Notes under the pieces: generated by a model | The model's database searches: none | What the model saw: the letters and a program-made list of their open reading frames with translations, nothing else | What the model was told of the DNA's origin: nothing | Assembly: GCA_963924555.1 (NCBI GenBank) | Contig: OZ004590.1 | Location: 6,502,001 to 6,566,000, forward strand | Reading direction: 5' to 3' | Origin: Crambe crambe | Lineage: Eukaryota; Porifera; Demospongiae; Poecilosclerida; Crambeidae | Length of the DNA: 64,000 nt | Shown: piece by piece, positions 10,744-22,434 of the stretch | Numbering within the stretch: position 1 is the stretch's first letter | Layout of the letters: the number at the start of each line of letters is the position of its first letter | Translations under genes and position numbers: made by a program

Positions 10744-10864
10744 GACAAACATCACATTGTGATTTTTAACCTGTCAACTTCACAGAAAACATTGACACTG
10801 GTGAAACGTGAGGGCAATAGACACTAATTATGTACTCTAGCATAATTTGATTTTCTTGCTAATG

Positions 10865-12613
10865 TCACATTTTCCACAACTTGAGGCATCTTGCTGAGCA
10901 GAGGAAAGCCTCAATGGGTGCTTTAGTGGCACCACTCTTGTCCACAGCAGTTACAGTGGCTGACACCTTGTGCAGGTCAATGGTAGCAATGTAGTGGAGG
11001 TAGGAGTCAAAACATGCCTTGCCACACAGACACTTTTTGGCCGAGTCCAAATAGTGGCAGAGAACGACAGTGAGAGAGTAAGGGTCATAAGGAATCCTGA
11101 AGGAAATTGTGTGCATTGCATGGGCCAGTGATACTGTAGCTAAATGGAAACCAGGACACTCTGAAAGAGGACAAATCTCTCAAAAAAAGTACCACGATAT
11201 ATTATATAGCTACTCTCTACCTCCAAAAGAGGACAAAAGGATGGGTCCCAAGTGCAGGGCTCATAATAATGGGTCAAGTCATTCATTTATCTGGTCGTTT
11301 TCTGCCTTTGTCCGACCATTTTTTTCTAAAACTACTATTAGATAATCATGTCTGGACAATAATGGTGTTATTGTGAGCCCTGCAAGTATGTCCATTATTT
11401 GGAGGTTTACTTCTTATACTGTCAAGGCAGTAGACTAGCTACTGCATTCACCTGTTTTTCTTAATGAATCGTCCTGCCAACTCCTTCAAACTTGGGAGAC
11501 CGAGACTCTTACAAGTCCGTACCAACCCACTGGCAGAGAAAGGGTTACCAAACAGGTCCACTGAGTCTAGAACGAGCTTTGGGAAACTTGGTGGAAGAAC
11601 TACCAACTTATTGTTACTAGCAGAGAAAAACTTGAGGGAAGTCAGCTTTCCAAATGTCCTTGGAAGCACCTGGAGTTCATTGCAATCTAGTCGCAGCTGT
11701 ATGAGTGATTTGAAACAGTGGAACTTGTTTGGCAGGAAAGTCAGTTTATTCCTGGCCAACTCAAGTAATCGAAGAGACTCTGCCATTTTTCCTGAACATA
11801 TCACCTCAGGAAAATCGGATATCTTATTTCCAGATAACTTCAGTTCCACAAGCCCAACGTCTTTTATGCACTCAGGGAGAGCCTTGATGGAGTTATTAGA
11901 AAGATCCACACTCTGTATTTTTTTGAGCTGCAGAATTCTCAAGTCTATTCTATTGAGGGAGATCCCCACAGCTTGCACTGTCTCAAGTGATTCTGGGAAA
12001 CCCTTGATGGGATACTCCCCACGTGACTTCACAACAAGTTTGGTCTTCTCCTTTTCTATGTGCTTCATTTTAGTTGGAACGAGAGGTGCCACGGAGATGC
12101 TGGATTGCTCTTGGGGACTCAGTCTCAAAACATTCAGCAAATCCCTCAACTTTGAAGGGTCAGCCTACAGCAGATGAAAACAGGAGTACAGATTTGAAAA
12201 GAAAAAGAAGAAAAGTACCTTACTAATGGAGAGATCATGTGCAGGACTTTTAAACTTGATGGTGATTTTTCCCTCTTGGATGAATTTTGAAAAGACTCTT
12301 GTTATGTTGTTCTTCACCTTCATACAAGAAATATTAAATGTATTAAACTGACTTTATTGTACCAGACAGTTTCTCTCCTTACCTTATACCTAGTACCCTC
12401 CACATTCTTTATGGTTGATACAGTGAGATAGAGTTCATCTCTCCCTTTGCCCCTGCCAGTACTGGATGATTCCTCCTCACCCTCTGGGAACTTGGAGAAG
12501 GGCTTTTTCCCCAGACAGACTGAGGCTTTGGAACGGCTGGACTTACTGGAAACTCCTCCTCCGGCTGCCAATGCAAGGCTGTAGGTCACTTCCACTACAC
12601 AGTTCAGTCTCAT
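10865..12613 (-). CDS. LRR1: Leucine-rich repeat protein 1 (CUL2 substrate receptor)
   Basis: Substrate receptor of CUL2-RING ligases, known for unloading the CMG helicase at replication termination. Exons (minus strand): 12613-12383, 12317-12219, 12164-11452, 11096-10865, giving 424 aa against 414 in human, with all phases closing. The N-terminal MRLNCVVEVTY matches the human MKLHCEVEV start, which fixes the ATG at 12613. A central block of LRRs follows (SVDLSNNSIKALPE, LELARNKLTFLP, LRLDCNELQVLP, SASNNKLVVLP, VDLFGNPF). The C-terminal domain has NRIPYDPYSL and LDSAKKCLCGKACF, where human has a similar NRIPYGSH and LDTAKICVCGRFC. The NR|IPY junction is split by the last intron. It is divergent from TBCB with 82 bp between ATGs. 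Confidence 0.95.
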
Positions 12614-12695
12614 CTTTCCCGCCAAATAACCGCCCTCAAATTTGAACTTCGAACCTTACAGCTGCAACCCCACCTCCTATAGCAGAGAGCATGCA
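12614..12695. promoter_or_regulatory. Shared bidirectional promoter LRR1/TBCB
   Basis: Only 82 bp lie between the divergent ATGs at 12613 (-) and 12696 (+). Both promoters and leaders must be contained here or overlap the partner gene. No TATA box is evident. Confidence 0.6.
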
Positions 12696-13729
12696 ATGGC
12701 TGTAAATACTACCCCAGGCTATGTTAAGGTGACAATAACGAGCAATCTAAGCTCATATGGTTTCGAAAATAGATTTTCAACCTCTGTAACAATCCGGGAG
12801 TTGAAGGTAAACTAGCTGGAACTATTAATAAATTATTAGCTAAATAGAATATTTTCTAATTCTAGGGAAAGTTGGAAATGGTAACAGGTGCCACTGCATC
12901 ATTATCAGAGTTGGAGCTGTTCGACAGTGATGGGAAGTTCATTTGCAAGTTGGACAATGACGAAGTGACATTGGGCTCCTGCCCGATTGAAAATGGCTTC
13001 AAAATACATGTATGCGATAGCTAGCTATCTATATCTTACTTACTGTGTTTACATATTCCCTTAACAGGTAAAAAATAACGATCCTAGTAAAATGAAGGGA
13101 GAGTTTGATGATGTATCAAAAGTAGAAAAGTATGAAATTTCAGCTGATTCGTATGCCAAAAGAACAGGTATAGTTAATTCATTTCACCAAAATAATTATA
13201 TAATGCTTTAAATCTAGATACTGTACAGGCATTCAAGAAGAAGATGAAGTTGGGTCGGTTTTCAGATCAAGATCCTGAGAGTGAGGCCAAAGCAGCTGCT
13301 ATGGAAGAAGAAGAGAGGGTTGAAGCAGAAGCTATTCCAGTTAGTGCCCGCTGTGAGGTTATTTTGCCAGGTGCTTTAGCTAAAAGAGGAACTGTGATGT
13401 TTGTAGGTGAGTCAATTACAAAGCCTTTGAAAGGAGTTGGAATAATTGTGTACTGTATAAAATAATTGCAGGAAAAACACATTTCAAAAGTGGTTATTTC
13501 ATTGGCATAAAATATGATGAACCATGGGGGAAAAATGATGGAAGGTAAGATCCAGTGTCTCCTTTCTTGGGCTAAAGTTATGTTTCTCGTTTTGGTATCT
13601 TTATCATCCAGTGTTGAGGGAGAAAGATACTTTCAATGCCCCCCTAAATATGGTGCTTTCGTCAAGCCAAAATTTGTCAAAGTGGGTGACTTTCCAGAGG
13701 AGACATTCAGCGATGATGATGAGATGTGA
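12696..13729 (+). CDS. TBCB: Tubulin-folding cofactor B
   Basis: Binds alpha-tubulin after CCT release and passes it to cofactor E in the tubulin dimer assembly pathway. Six exons: 12696-12806, 12866-13009, 13068-13167, 13218-13406, 13472-13544, 13612-13729. Residues about 8-90 form the ubiquitin-like domain ([32 protein letters not shown]). A coiled-coil/acidic linker follows, then a C-terminal CAP-Gly domain with [21 protein letters not shown] and the CAP-Gly core [17 protein letters not shown]. It ends DDDEM, an acidic tail like the human DEI-type terminus that can occupy the CAP-Gly groove. It is tail to tail with ARL2 (205 bp), another tubulin-cofactor pathway gene. Confidence 0.95.
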
Positions 13730-13934
13730 CTTTTGTTGAACATGGAGTACACTTACACAATAATATAGTCTGCATCAGAGACTTGTCATGGTTACTCTAT
13801 ATCATGTATGTGGTAGCAGTCATAAAAATGTTCCCTCCAGAACTAAAAAGGAAAATAATTATTGTGCAAGAGTGCATACTATTTATTTGATAACATAAGA
13901 TGTACTGCTTTGAGATGAGTATGACTATGATACA

Positions 13935-14862
13935 TTAATCCATGGTAAAAATTCTTGAGCTAATGTCTCCAGTGAGCCAGTTAATTCCATCCAAGAGTCT
14001 CTCCCCGGTGAAGGCACTGCAAGAAACGATCTGCCAATGATGTGTCTTGATGGAATCAAGCTTCAGTGCCTGTATATTATGCAGTACAGAGAATGAAAAG
14101 ATGAGTTAGTTTAGATCAGAACAAAGCGATCAAGCTTAGTCATGTTAAGGGACGACACATTAGCACCTCCTATTTAAATTCCCCACACCTTCATGCTTCC
14201 AACAGCAAAACACTAACTAAATCCTTACTGTTCTTATCTCATCAGCACCCATAGCCCCAGGCAAGTCCTGCTTGTTGGCAAACACTAGGAGAGTGGCTCC
14301 CGCCAGCCTCTGAAGGAATGAGAAAAATGTAGAAGTCTCACAAACTCTGAAGAACAACATGAACACTGATTATACCTCTTCCACAAGGAGATCACCTAGC
14401 TCTTTCTTGCAATCTTCTAGTCTTCTCCTGTCAGCACTGTCCACCACCCATATCAACCCGTCTGTGCTCTCAAAATAGTTCCTCCAATAAGACCGGAGTG
14501 ACTTCTGGCCACCAACATCCCAGAAATTCAATTTAAATCTAAAAAATATATATACAATACAAATAGGCTGTGGGCCTATGGGCAGTCTTCCCAACTCCGG
14601 CCAGCTGGACATGTCTCTACACCAACTTACCCATTATGTTCTGCTGTTTTGATGTTGAATCCAAATGTAGGAGATATCTTTGTGATGTCTTCCCCAGTGA
14701 ACTTCTTCAGTATTGTTGTTTTTCCAGCATTATCAAGACCACTACACCATAATTAAAAATATGAATTTCCAATGCAACTTACTACCAAAAGACTAACAGT
14801 ATTAGGAGCCTAATATCCTTCTCCTTTTGTTTCATCTTCTTCAGAATTGACATAAGTCCCAT
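13935..14862 (-). CDS. ARL2: ADP-ribosylation factor-like GTPase 2
   Basis: Small GTPase that works with tubulin cofactor D in tubulin dimer biogenesis and with BART and PDE6delta in lipidated-cargo release. Exons (minus): 14862-14798, 14741-14631, 14538-14376, 14309-14229, 14069-13935, giving 184 aa, the same as human. The start [14 protein letters not shown] is diagnostic for ARL2. The P-loop is GLDNAGKTT, switch 2 is [18 protein letters not shown], the base-specificity motif is NKQD, and the C-terminus is [10 protein letters not shown]. Gly2 is present as in other ARLs. It is divergent from RPS6KC1 with 228 bp between ATGs. Confidence 0.96.
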
Positions 14863-15090
14863 CTTTTAATATTAAGTGCTAGTCAGCTGCTTTTAATTTT
14901 GAAGGTGTTAGGAAAGGATCGTCTGGCATAACAGACAGAGTTCAAAGTTCATCAACAACAAGGGCAGGGCCAAGGGGTGAAGAAGGTGTGCTAGTTATAG
15001 CTAGTCTCGCAGACTAAGTTATAGCTAGAGCTGCTCCCCCCTTATCACTCGTTCTCCCTCGTTTACTCCCTCACTTTGCACCTCATCAAG

Positions 15091-18000
15091 ATGTCTCGAC
15101 AAGGTGGACAGTCAAATGACCGAGTCCTACAGCAGAGAGAGCGTCGAGAAGTGGCTCCAGTGTTTGGCAGTGTGGTGAAGGACTCTTTTCTCGTCATGGG
15201 CGCCCTCAAATCTCAGGGAGGATTCACCGTGTACCAAATCAGCTTCAAAGTGAGTAATAGAAACTAATAGTGGAAACAGGAGCGAGAGACAATATTATTC
15301 TTGTTTTCTCTCTAGATTTCTACACAAGATTCTGAAAAACATGATGTGATACAAGAGGTGATTGTAGCAAGCTAGCCTCATACCCAGGCCCACTTTTCTA
15401 GTATGCATATTCAGTAGGTATTCTGTTTATTCCTCCATTAGTTTGAGATCTTGAAGAGATTCAGTGATTTTCAGAATTTATCAAAGCAACTTGAGGCCAT
15501 TCACTTGCACACAATGCCCAAGATAAAATTTCCATCTCTTGTCAAAGCTAAATACTTTGGTATGTATATCTTAATTGATTGAATTGTGTCAATTGTAACC
15601 TGAGGAAATGATGACCCCATATCCACAGAAAGATTCAAGGATTCTGTGATTGAAGAGCGAAAAAGATCTATTCAGGAAACACTTCTCTTCGTGGCTCGGC
15701 ACCCTCACCTTGCAGACTCCACCCCTTTACGACTCTTCATTGCTGTGAGTTGATCCAATTTTCTTCCTTGCCCCCCCCCCCCCCCCCCTCCCCAAATAGT
15801 AGTGTAAATGGGGCTTATGCCAGTTATAAATACATAGTAGCTAGTAAGATCTCAAAAAGTGTCAAAAAAAAAGGAAAAAAAAAAGGCAAAGCAGCTCAAA
15901 TTTCAGCTTATGTTGGTGGCTCTTCCTTGTGACGATGTATTGGCTTTGCAGCTGTACACTGTCAGACTCACCAGTATCACCATGACAATCAGTGGTTGGA
16001 GCAAAAGTGGAGAAATGAAGGCATGTCTCACTGAACTCAGTGATCCTTCAACCGAAGGAGGTTCACATTCATGTCCCGTTTTACCACCTCTGCAGAGTGT
16101 GTTAGAATCTGTATTTGCATTCTCCTTGGCTGTGATGTGATAAGCTAAATTAGCAAGGTTTGCATAAACAGTATAGACAAAAATCAGGATGATCCACAGA
16201 AGAGATATAGAAAGGTTCATTTTCTTCTTCAGTATCCTATTCTATAGGAAGCAAGAGATATTCAATATTCATTGACATCTTATAACACGCATAGCTTGCC
16301 TTGGTGAGAGTCCATAGATACAGGACTATTGCTGATATACTGATAGCCGATAGGATCATGAGTAGTACGAAAGTAGTAACAAATTCAGAAATGGAGTCTT
16401 GTGGCGAGCAGAATAGAGGCGGTGAGTGCTGTATAAAGAAGCCATGTCTGAGGTGAGCAAGGGAAGGGATCAGTGGGAGGAGAAGGACCAGGAGATAGGA
16501 CAGGGTAACCAAGAGTTTCGGCTTATCTCTTCTTCTCAAGCCTTGAAAGTTTTGAGGAAATGTTTCCTTCCAACTTGTGATCACCGAGTGTATGGCTCCC
16601 AAGAATGTCCATTGCACTAGGCAATAAATGAACACCACTCCTATGGTGAAACAAAGGTAATAATGATATCTGTGATAGATTGGAAGCTATCAAACCTGTG
16701 ATGTTGCAGAATGTGGCTTCTTCCTGTTGTTGTTTGGCACTTGACAAGTTTCCACTGCAGAAGAGAAATTCCTTATCACTACTGCCAATTAAGATAGTCA
16801 TTGCTGCATGTAGAGATGCATGGAAATAGCTAATAACTGGCATCTTGTTTGGACCATGTCAGTCTTACCAAGTATGCTATCAGTAAAGCATAACACTACC
16901 ATGTTGAAATCTGGAAAATTCAACCTGTGAAAGTACAGTGTAGTGATTTCTTCCCCAAGTTGTCAGTATGAACTAACTTACATCAAACGTCCCTGTATAG
17001 TGCATGAAAGGGTGGTAACAATGGCCGTACTCAAGATGCAGATAACAGAAAATGCAACCATCATTCTCTCCACATTGCTTCTATGATTGCCATCAAGTTC
17101 CCTGCACTCTCTCTGACATAATTTGCTCTCAGTGGATGAACAGGAGGTCGTATTCACGCTTGGAGTCCCTGCTACAGTTGTTGCAGCTTCATTTGCTGAA
17201 TAAGCATAAAAACTCCAAATCTCAACATGCAATAGTTTCAACTCATTTGCTTACTTTTACATGTTCTGCTTTCATTTGAGAGCTCAGTACATGCGGGAAG
17301 GATGTTACCACCAAGATAATGGACTGCCAATACCCACTCTCTCTGGCATATACTAGAACTGACATTTCCGCACTCTTTCTGAGATACTCCTACTACTCTC
17401 CCTTCAATACAGAGACCAAATAAATGGAGGCAAAGGAGCTTTTGAAATGCCATGGCACACTCAGGACTTGGTTTCAAAATTAATAACGAGTTTGTAAGCA
17501 TTCCTGCCATATGTTCAACTTTCAGAATATCAATGTTGGAGGGGATGAGAATGGTTTCGTTGTTGTCTCCTCCAATATTCTGATAGCTTCCATCAGTAAC
17601 GCATCTTTGTCTCTCTTGGAGCTCTCTTCTGCATATCTCTCCAGTGTAGATAATTGGTTCCACACAGAATGTAGATCTAGCAACTGCTTCCGGCTTTAAA
17701 GTTAGCATTCCCGTGGGCTTCTCCTATAATAGTTTTGTGAAATGTCACTCAAAATTTTATATTTACTGCTTAGAATTATACTTACTGTTGTAGTGGTCTT
17801 TGGTCGTAGGATGCTTAGGAGCACTATGGATAGGCCATACAGCACCCATATTGAGATTACCACTATTAAAATGCCACATATTTCCACTGCTCCTGACTTC
17901 ACAGTTCCCCTATTTCTTCTGCCTCTGCCTCTAGCTCTTTCCTGCTCATCAATCTGGAAAGTCACTTTCCCTGGGCTCCTAGTTCTTTCTTTGACATCTT

Positions 18001-21000
18001 CTTTAGCAATCATCTTAAATAGACTCAGAGCTAGCTTGTTTCTACTAACTCTATGGTGGCTATTTTAACTAGGATAGCTTGCAGCAGCAGCTTATGAAGG
18101 GTTTGGTTGATGAGTCTGGCTTTATATAGAAATAGCACAATCCTTTCTTCGTTGTCTCAATTAACTCCTTTGGCATCATGTCTGATAACCTTGGCTGCTT
18201 GTATGCCAATCCTCTGATGACAGTTTTGACTTAATAATTTGTCTGATCATAGCTCCATGTATTCAAAATCAGTACTACTTTATTGTTTTCACTTTTAGGG
18301 AGCAAAACTGCAGAGAACTATGAAGGCTGATGGTGCCAACTTTGAGACAAAACCAGAGAGAGTTGATCCAGATGCTCTCATTGAGAAAACAAAAACAAAC
18401 GTTTCTCTATTAGCAAGTCAACCTAAAACTAATAACGTGCCTTCTGTTTCTGGTAGTGGTTCTGAATCTAATGACCCTTTACCAGATTCAGTGGGCAAAC
18501 CAGAAGAGGAGTTATCTGCAGGATCTTCAGTGATTTCGACTACTCAAGAAAGACCTAATACTGGGGATTTGGTTCCAGTTTTGGACACAAAGCCTGATAT
18601 TGATACTTTGGTTCCAAACTCAGAGAGAACTCCACATTCTGGAGCCAGCAGCAGCGTTGGAAGCAAGGAAAATCTGCTGACTGGTTCCAATGTCAGTTTG
18701 GAAAATATGGAGCTTGATGCCACTTTGATTGAAAAGGACGCTGTGAAACTCGGCGATTCAGAGGATACGAGCAACTCTAGTTCAGACAGCGCAAGCTTCG
18801 TTGGTTCCAAAGAGGAACCCTATCCCGAGCCAGCTAAAACAGATGGTGGGGCATCAGGAGGGATCAAAAATCAAGATATGAGCTGGTGGACTGAAGCGAT
18901 GGCCGAGACTGACATCATCACAGATGATTTAGATCAGGTGATAGACAAGATGGAAAAAGTCGAGGAACAAGGGATTAACTCAAAGAAGGAGAAAGGTGGG
19001 AAAACACTAGAATTGTTATTGTTATTGTGTTATTGTAGTGTTGTTGTTATTGTTGTTGTTGTTGATATTTTTTATGATTAGGCTCTCATCAAAATTCACA
19101 ATCTTCATCTTCTCGACAACCTGCATCCAACTCCCGCCAGGGTTACAAGCACAGCCCCTCAAGTTCTCATCAGTCCTCTGCCCATAGTTCTCGTTCTCCT
19201 TCCCCCCGACGGCTACCACCCAATAATAAAGCTGCTTATATTGTCCAAGCTGGTCGACTGATAAGTCAAGCGCTCTCCTATGAGAAAGAGGAGGAGTATG
19301 ACGAAGCCTTCGATCTATTGAAGGCTGGAGTTGATGTCTTGCTGAATGGAGTTCAAAGTAATGAGTTGTGTGTCTCATATCATGGAGGACTGTTCACTAT
19401 TCAGTGCATTTTAAAAAAATCTGCAGCTGATGATAACAAAGAAAGGCGTGAAACAGTGAGGAGAAAGACTTCTGAATATCTCATCTATGCTGAGAACTTG
19501 CAGAAGAAGATAGTTGGTGCAAAAGGACCTGCAGTGAACCAGGTTATATATAGCTCTCAATAACTATATAATTATGAGTATGAAACTGTGCATGTAGACA
19601 TTAGGGAAGACTGAAGACACACCTGCTCCATCTTCTTCAAAACCTCATCATCTTCCTGACTTCAGAGTGAGAGCTATTTTGCAAAAGGTATTACTTACGT
19701 CAGTCACTCTGTGCTTAGTTAAGTGCGAGTTGGCTGTGTGTTTTTTTGTTTTATTTGTTTGTTCTTGTTCTTTTTCGCCATCCATATCAGGTGATGCTAG
19801 TTGAAAGCAAGCACACTGGTGACACTTATGTATTCAAAGTCCTCCATAAATCATTGAAGGCAATGGCAGCTCTTCCCAAAGGACAGTCAAAACAATCAAG
19901 AAACAGATCACCTGTAAGAACCTCCCCTCCCCCTCCCCCTCCCCTCCCCTCCCTTTTCCCCTCCTCTATTCCCTCCTTTCTTCCCACTGTTTGCATGATA
20001 TTTTTAACTCTCACTGTAGCATCAATGTCCACACATGGTGAAGTTATTGCACCACTATGAGACCCCAAACCATCGCATCTTCCTCCTCTTGGAACACATC
20101 AAGAGAGGAATGCTCATTGACTTTGTGACAACCAAACGCGAGCAGTGGAGGCAGCTGAGAAACTCGGCCGCAAACCCGCCTCCCTCTAGTTCACTTCTCT
20201 GCAACACTGAGGAAGCTAATCTACTGAAAGAATTGGAAGAAGAGGCTAGCAAAGAAGAGGTAGAGGAAAAAGAAGAAGAAGCAGAAGCTAACGAAGATGA
20301 TAATGAGGAAGATTTGGAAATGGAGAAAATGCTGAGTGAACTTACCACCATAATACCCCCAAATGTTAATCCGCTTAATATGAGCCTGTCGAGCCTCTCG
20401 GATGACTCTGACTTTGAAGATGAAGAGAAAGACGTGGAGAATGACTCTTTGGACACTCTTGCACTATTGAAGAAGCGATTGGAAGAATCCATGGCGGACA
20501 ATTCCAGATCAGGTGATTCTGAAGAGGAATCAAAGGTAAAGGATGTGGTGTCTTCTAGTCAAAAAAAGCCCAACAAACCTATGGACGAGCTCAAAGTAGA
20601 AGTGGCCTCTGATACTGTTATCAATGTTTTGCCTCCAACTCCTACTGTGAAGAAAGACTTGCCTGGAGTTGGTGGTGATGTGGCATGTGTGGACTCCTTG
20701 AGTGTTAGAACTCCCGGCAGTTTTGTTAATGTGGAGCAGACTCTGTCTGGTTTGCCACAAACGTTGGGTGGTAGTCCATCGTCGAAGTCTGTCACTGCTT
20801 CACAGCCTGTGCCAGTTGAGTCTTCAGATCAAAGTCCTTTCTTCTCACCAGTATCTCTACACAATTCTCCTGATCTGAAGGTCTGATGTAATAATACTCA
20901 TAATGACTGACAGATGTGTAGCTAACCCTCTCACCCACATCATGGGCACACAATTACTCTCTCACCCACATCATAGACACACAATTACTCTCTTGGGCAC

Positions 21001-22066
21001 ACAATCATATTAAATACTCTATGTACTTAGGTGGATGACTGGGGACAGAGACTGGAAGATAGTGTGAGGCAGTGGGCAGCACAAATAGTTCTGGCTTTGG
21101 AGCATCTACACACCCACAATATCATATGCAGGTATTGTATGCACCTAATCATAGTGCTTTCTATAATACTTATTAAATATCTTTTTGGCTTATTTAGAGA
21201 CCTGCATCCTGGTAATATCCTCCTAAGCGATGTAGGTAAGATCTTTTGACATTTTTAGTTTTATGGTGCCTGTAGCTATACTGAATATTCTTCTCTCAGG
21301 AAGTGCTGTATTGACTTATTTTGGCCAGTGGGATTTTGTTGAAGAGAAAGGGAACGTTGAGTTGACCCGAACTCTTTACATGGCTCCAGGTCAGATTGAC
21401 AATACATATTTTGATGATAGCTATTATCATTCATTTGCCACATGCACAGAACTCCAGAGCTTAGAGAAACCAACAGAAGCTGCAGATTGGTGGAGCTTAG
21501 GGGCTTTCCTCTTTGAGCTACTGACAGGAAAAGTAATTGATGCATGAGTTATGTACTCTGACATCTCATACTTCTTTTGTGGGTACTTTTAGACTCTCAA
21601 GTCGTGTTATCCTGGTGGAATCCACTCTCACTTGCCACTGAGAATCCCTGTTCCCCTTTCTTCCGAAGCTCAGTCACTACTAGCCCAAGTAAATTATCTT
21701 CATGCTGATCATTGTATATATTTCAATGTTTACATACTGGAATTTCTATTACAGTTGCTCCAAGTATCCCCAACAGAAAGACTAGGTCAGTTTATAGAAG
21801 GCTGCATTAATGCACTTTCATTCTCAAGGGATATCTCACTCTATATACAGTGTTTTGGGAAAAGTATGATTGTGTCTATACATAAGTGGGTTGTTTATAA
21901 CCACTAAAGATAGCTAGCAACATGAATTAGTGGGAACATTATGGTCTGCCTGTATAATGTTTTTGCCTCCCACTTTTCCTGTTCGTATATAGGGTCAGGA
22001 CCAGCTGGAGTTGAAGAACTGAAAGCTCACTCGTTCTTTGCTGAAATTGACTGGACAGATCTGTAA
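15091..22066 (+). CDS. RPS6KC1: RPS6KC1/RPK118-like PX-MIT-pseudokinase
   Basis: Vertebrate RPK118 binds PI3P through a PX domain on early endosomes and interacts with sphingosine kinase 1 and peroxiredoxin-3. Here the N-terminal PX region (exons about 15091-15743) has FEILKRFSDFQNLSKQL and MPKIKFPSLVKAKYF. A Ser/Thr-rich acidic linker follows (18297-18995), then an MIT domain (AGRLISQALSYEKEEEYDEA, near 19230-19540), then the kinase-like domain from about 19670. The VAIK lysine (YVFKVL) and a CRDLHPGN catalytic-loop-like motif are present, but the DFG position reads LTYFG, as in vertebrate RPS6KC1. A long acidic insert (about 20170-20880) sits inside the kinase lobe. It ends ADWWSLGAFLFELLTGK, SPTERLG and FFAEIDWTDL, and stops at 22064-22066. 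One intron (about 15744-18296) contains a Frizzled-like gene on the other strand. Confidence 0.92.
15903..18013 (-). CDS. Frizzled-family-like receptor (CRD + 7TM), nested in RPS6KC1
   Basis: Cysteine-rich FZ domains bind Wnt-type or lipid ligands; the 7TM part signals through Dishevelled or G proteins. Exons (minus) start at ATG 18013: 18013-17786, 17723-17255, 17195-16982, about 16910-16869, about 16845-16690, about 16660-16280 and about 16220-15903. Exon 1 encodes a basic cytoplasmic stretch and a strong hydrophobic segment (ICGILIVVISIWVLYGLSIV). Exon 2 is an FZ-type CRD with the cysteine pattern FCVEPIIYTGEIC, ECAMAFQKLLCLHLFGLC, CQREWV and PACTELSNESRTC. Later exons carry membrane helices; the last has KKKMNLSISLLWIILIFVYTVYANLAN (split here as TM6) and a final helix ending VYSCKANTSSQGRATNIS. 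KTxxxW, the Dishevelled-binding motif after TM7, is absent. The join into the last exon, a 41-62 nt intron ending GAATAG, is inferred. It could instead be a divergent Smoothened/FslA-like receptor. Confidence 0.75.
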
Positions 22067-22434
22067 AATTATTATGATAGCCTAGATGTAAGTTTTGTGT
22101 CCAAGTGCAGCTTTGTAACAAGTGTTTTATGCCTCCAATCATCTGGACAAAATCTTCCCCATTATTTATTAATCCAAGAATCGTATTAGCTAGATATATA
22201 TATTTTTTCTTCTTTTGGCAAAAAATTTTCATGTAGCTAGCAATATAGAAGTCTATGGTATAAAATGATTACAATAGTGATAATCACAAGACCTACAAAC
22301 TTAAAGACAGTTTAAGTATACAAACTATAGCTATAATCAACACCTGTAACAAACAGCATTTATAATGTAGAAAGAATACAATAACACAACACAGGTTGAC
22401 AGAGCATTGGACGTTTCAATGGCAGGGCTATACA
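22067..22434. other. Convergent intergenic region, AT-rich
   Basis: 368 bp between the stop codons of RPS6KC1 (+) and tetraspanin A (-). AT-rich with several AATAAA-like stretches that could serve as 3' end signals for either gene. No other structure seen. Confidence 0.6.

Noticed and set aside
15859-16140. Small + strand ORF in the RPS6KC1 intron
   Set aside because: It is the complement of the last Frizzled-like exon, whose minus-strand translation has two clear membrane helices.
19826-20068. Gly/Glu-rich minus-strand ORF
   Set aside because: Antisense of an RPS6KC1 exon plus a C/T-rich intron.
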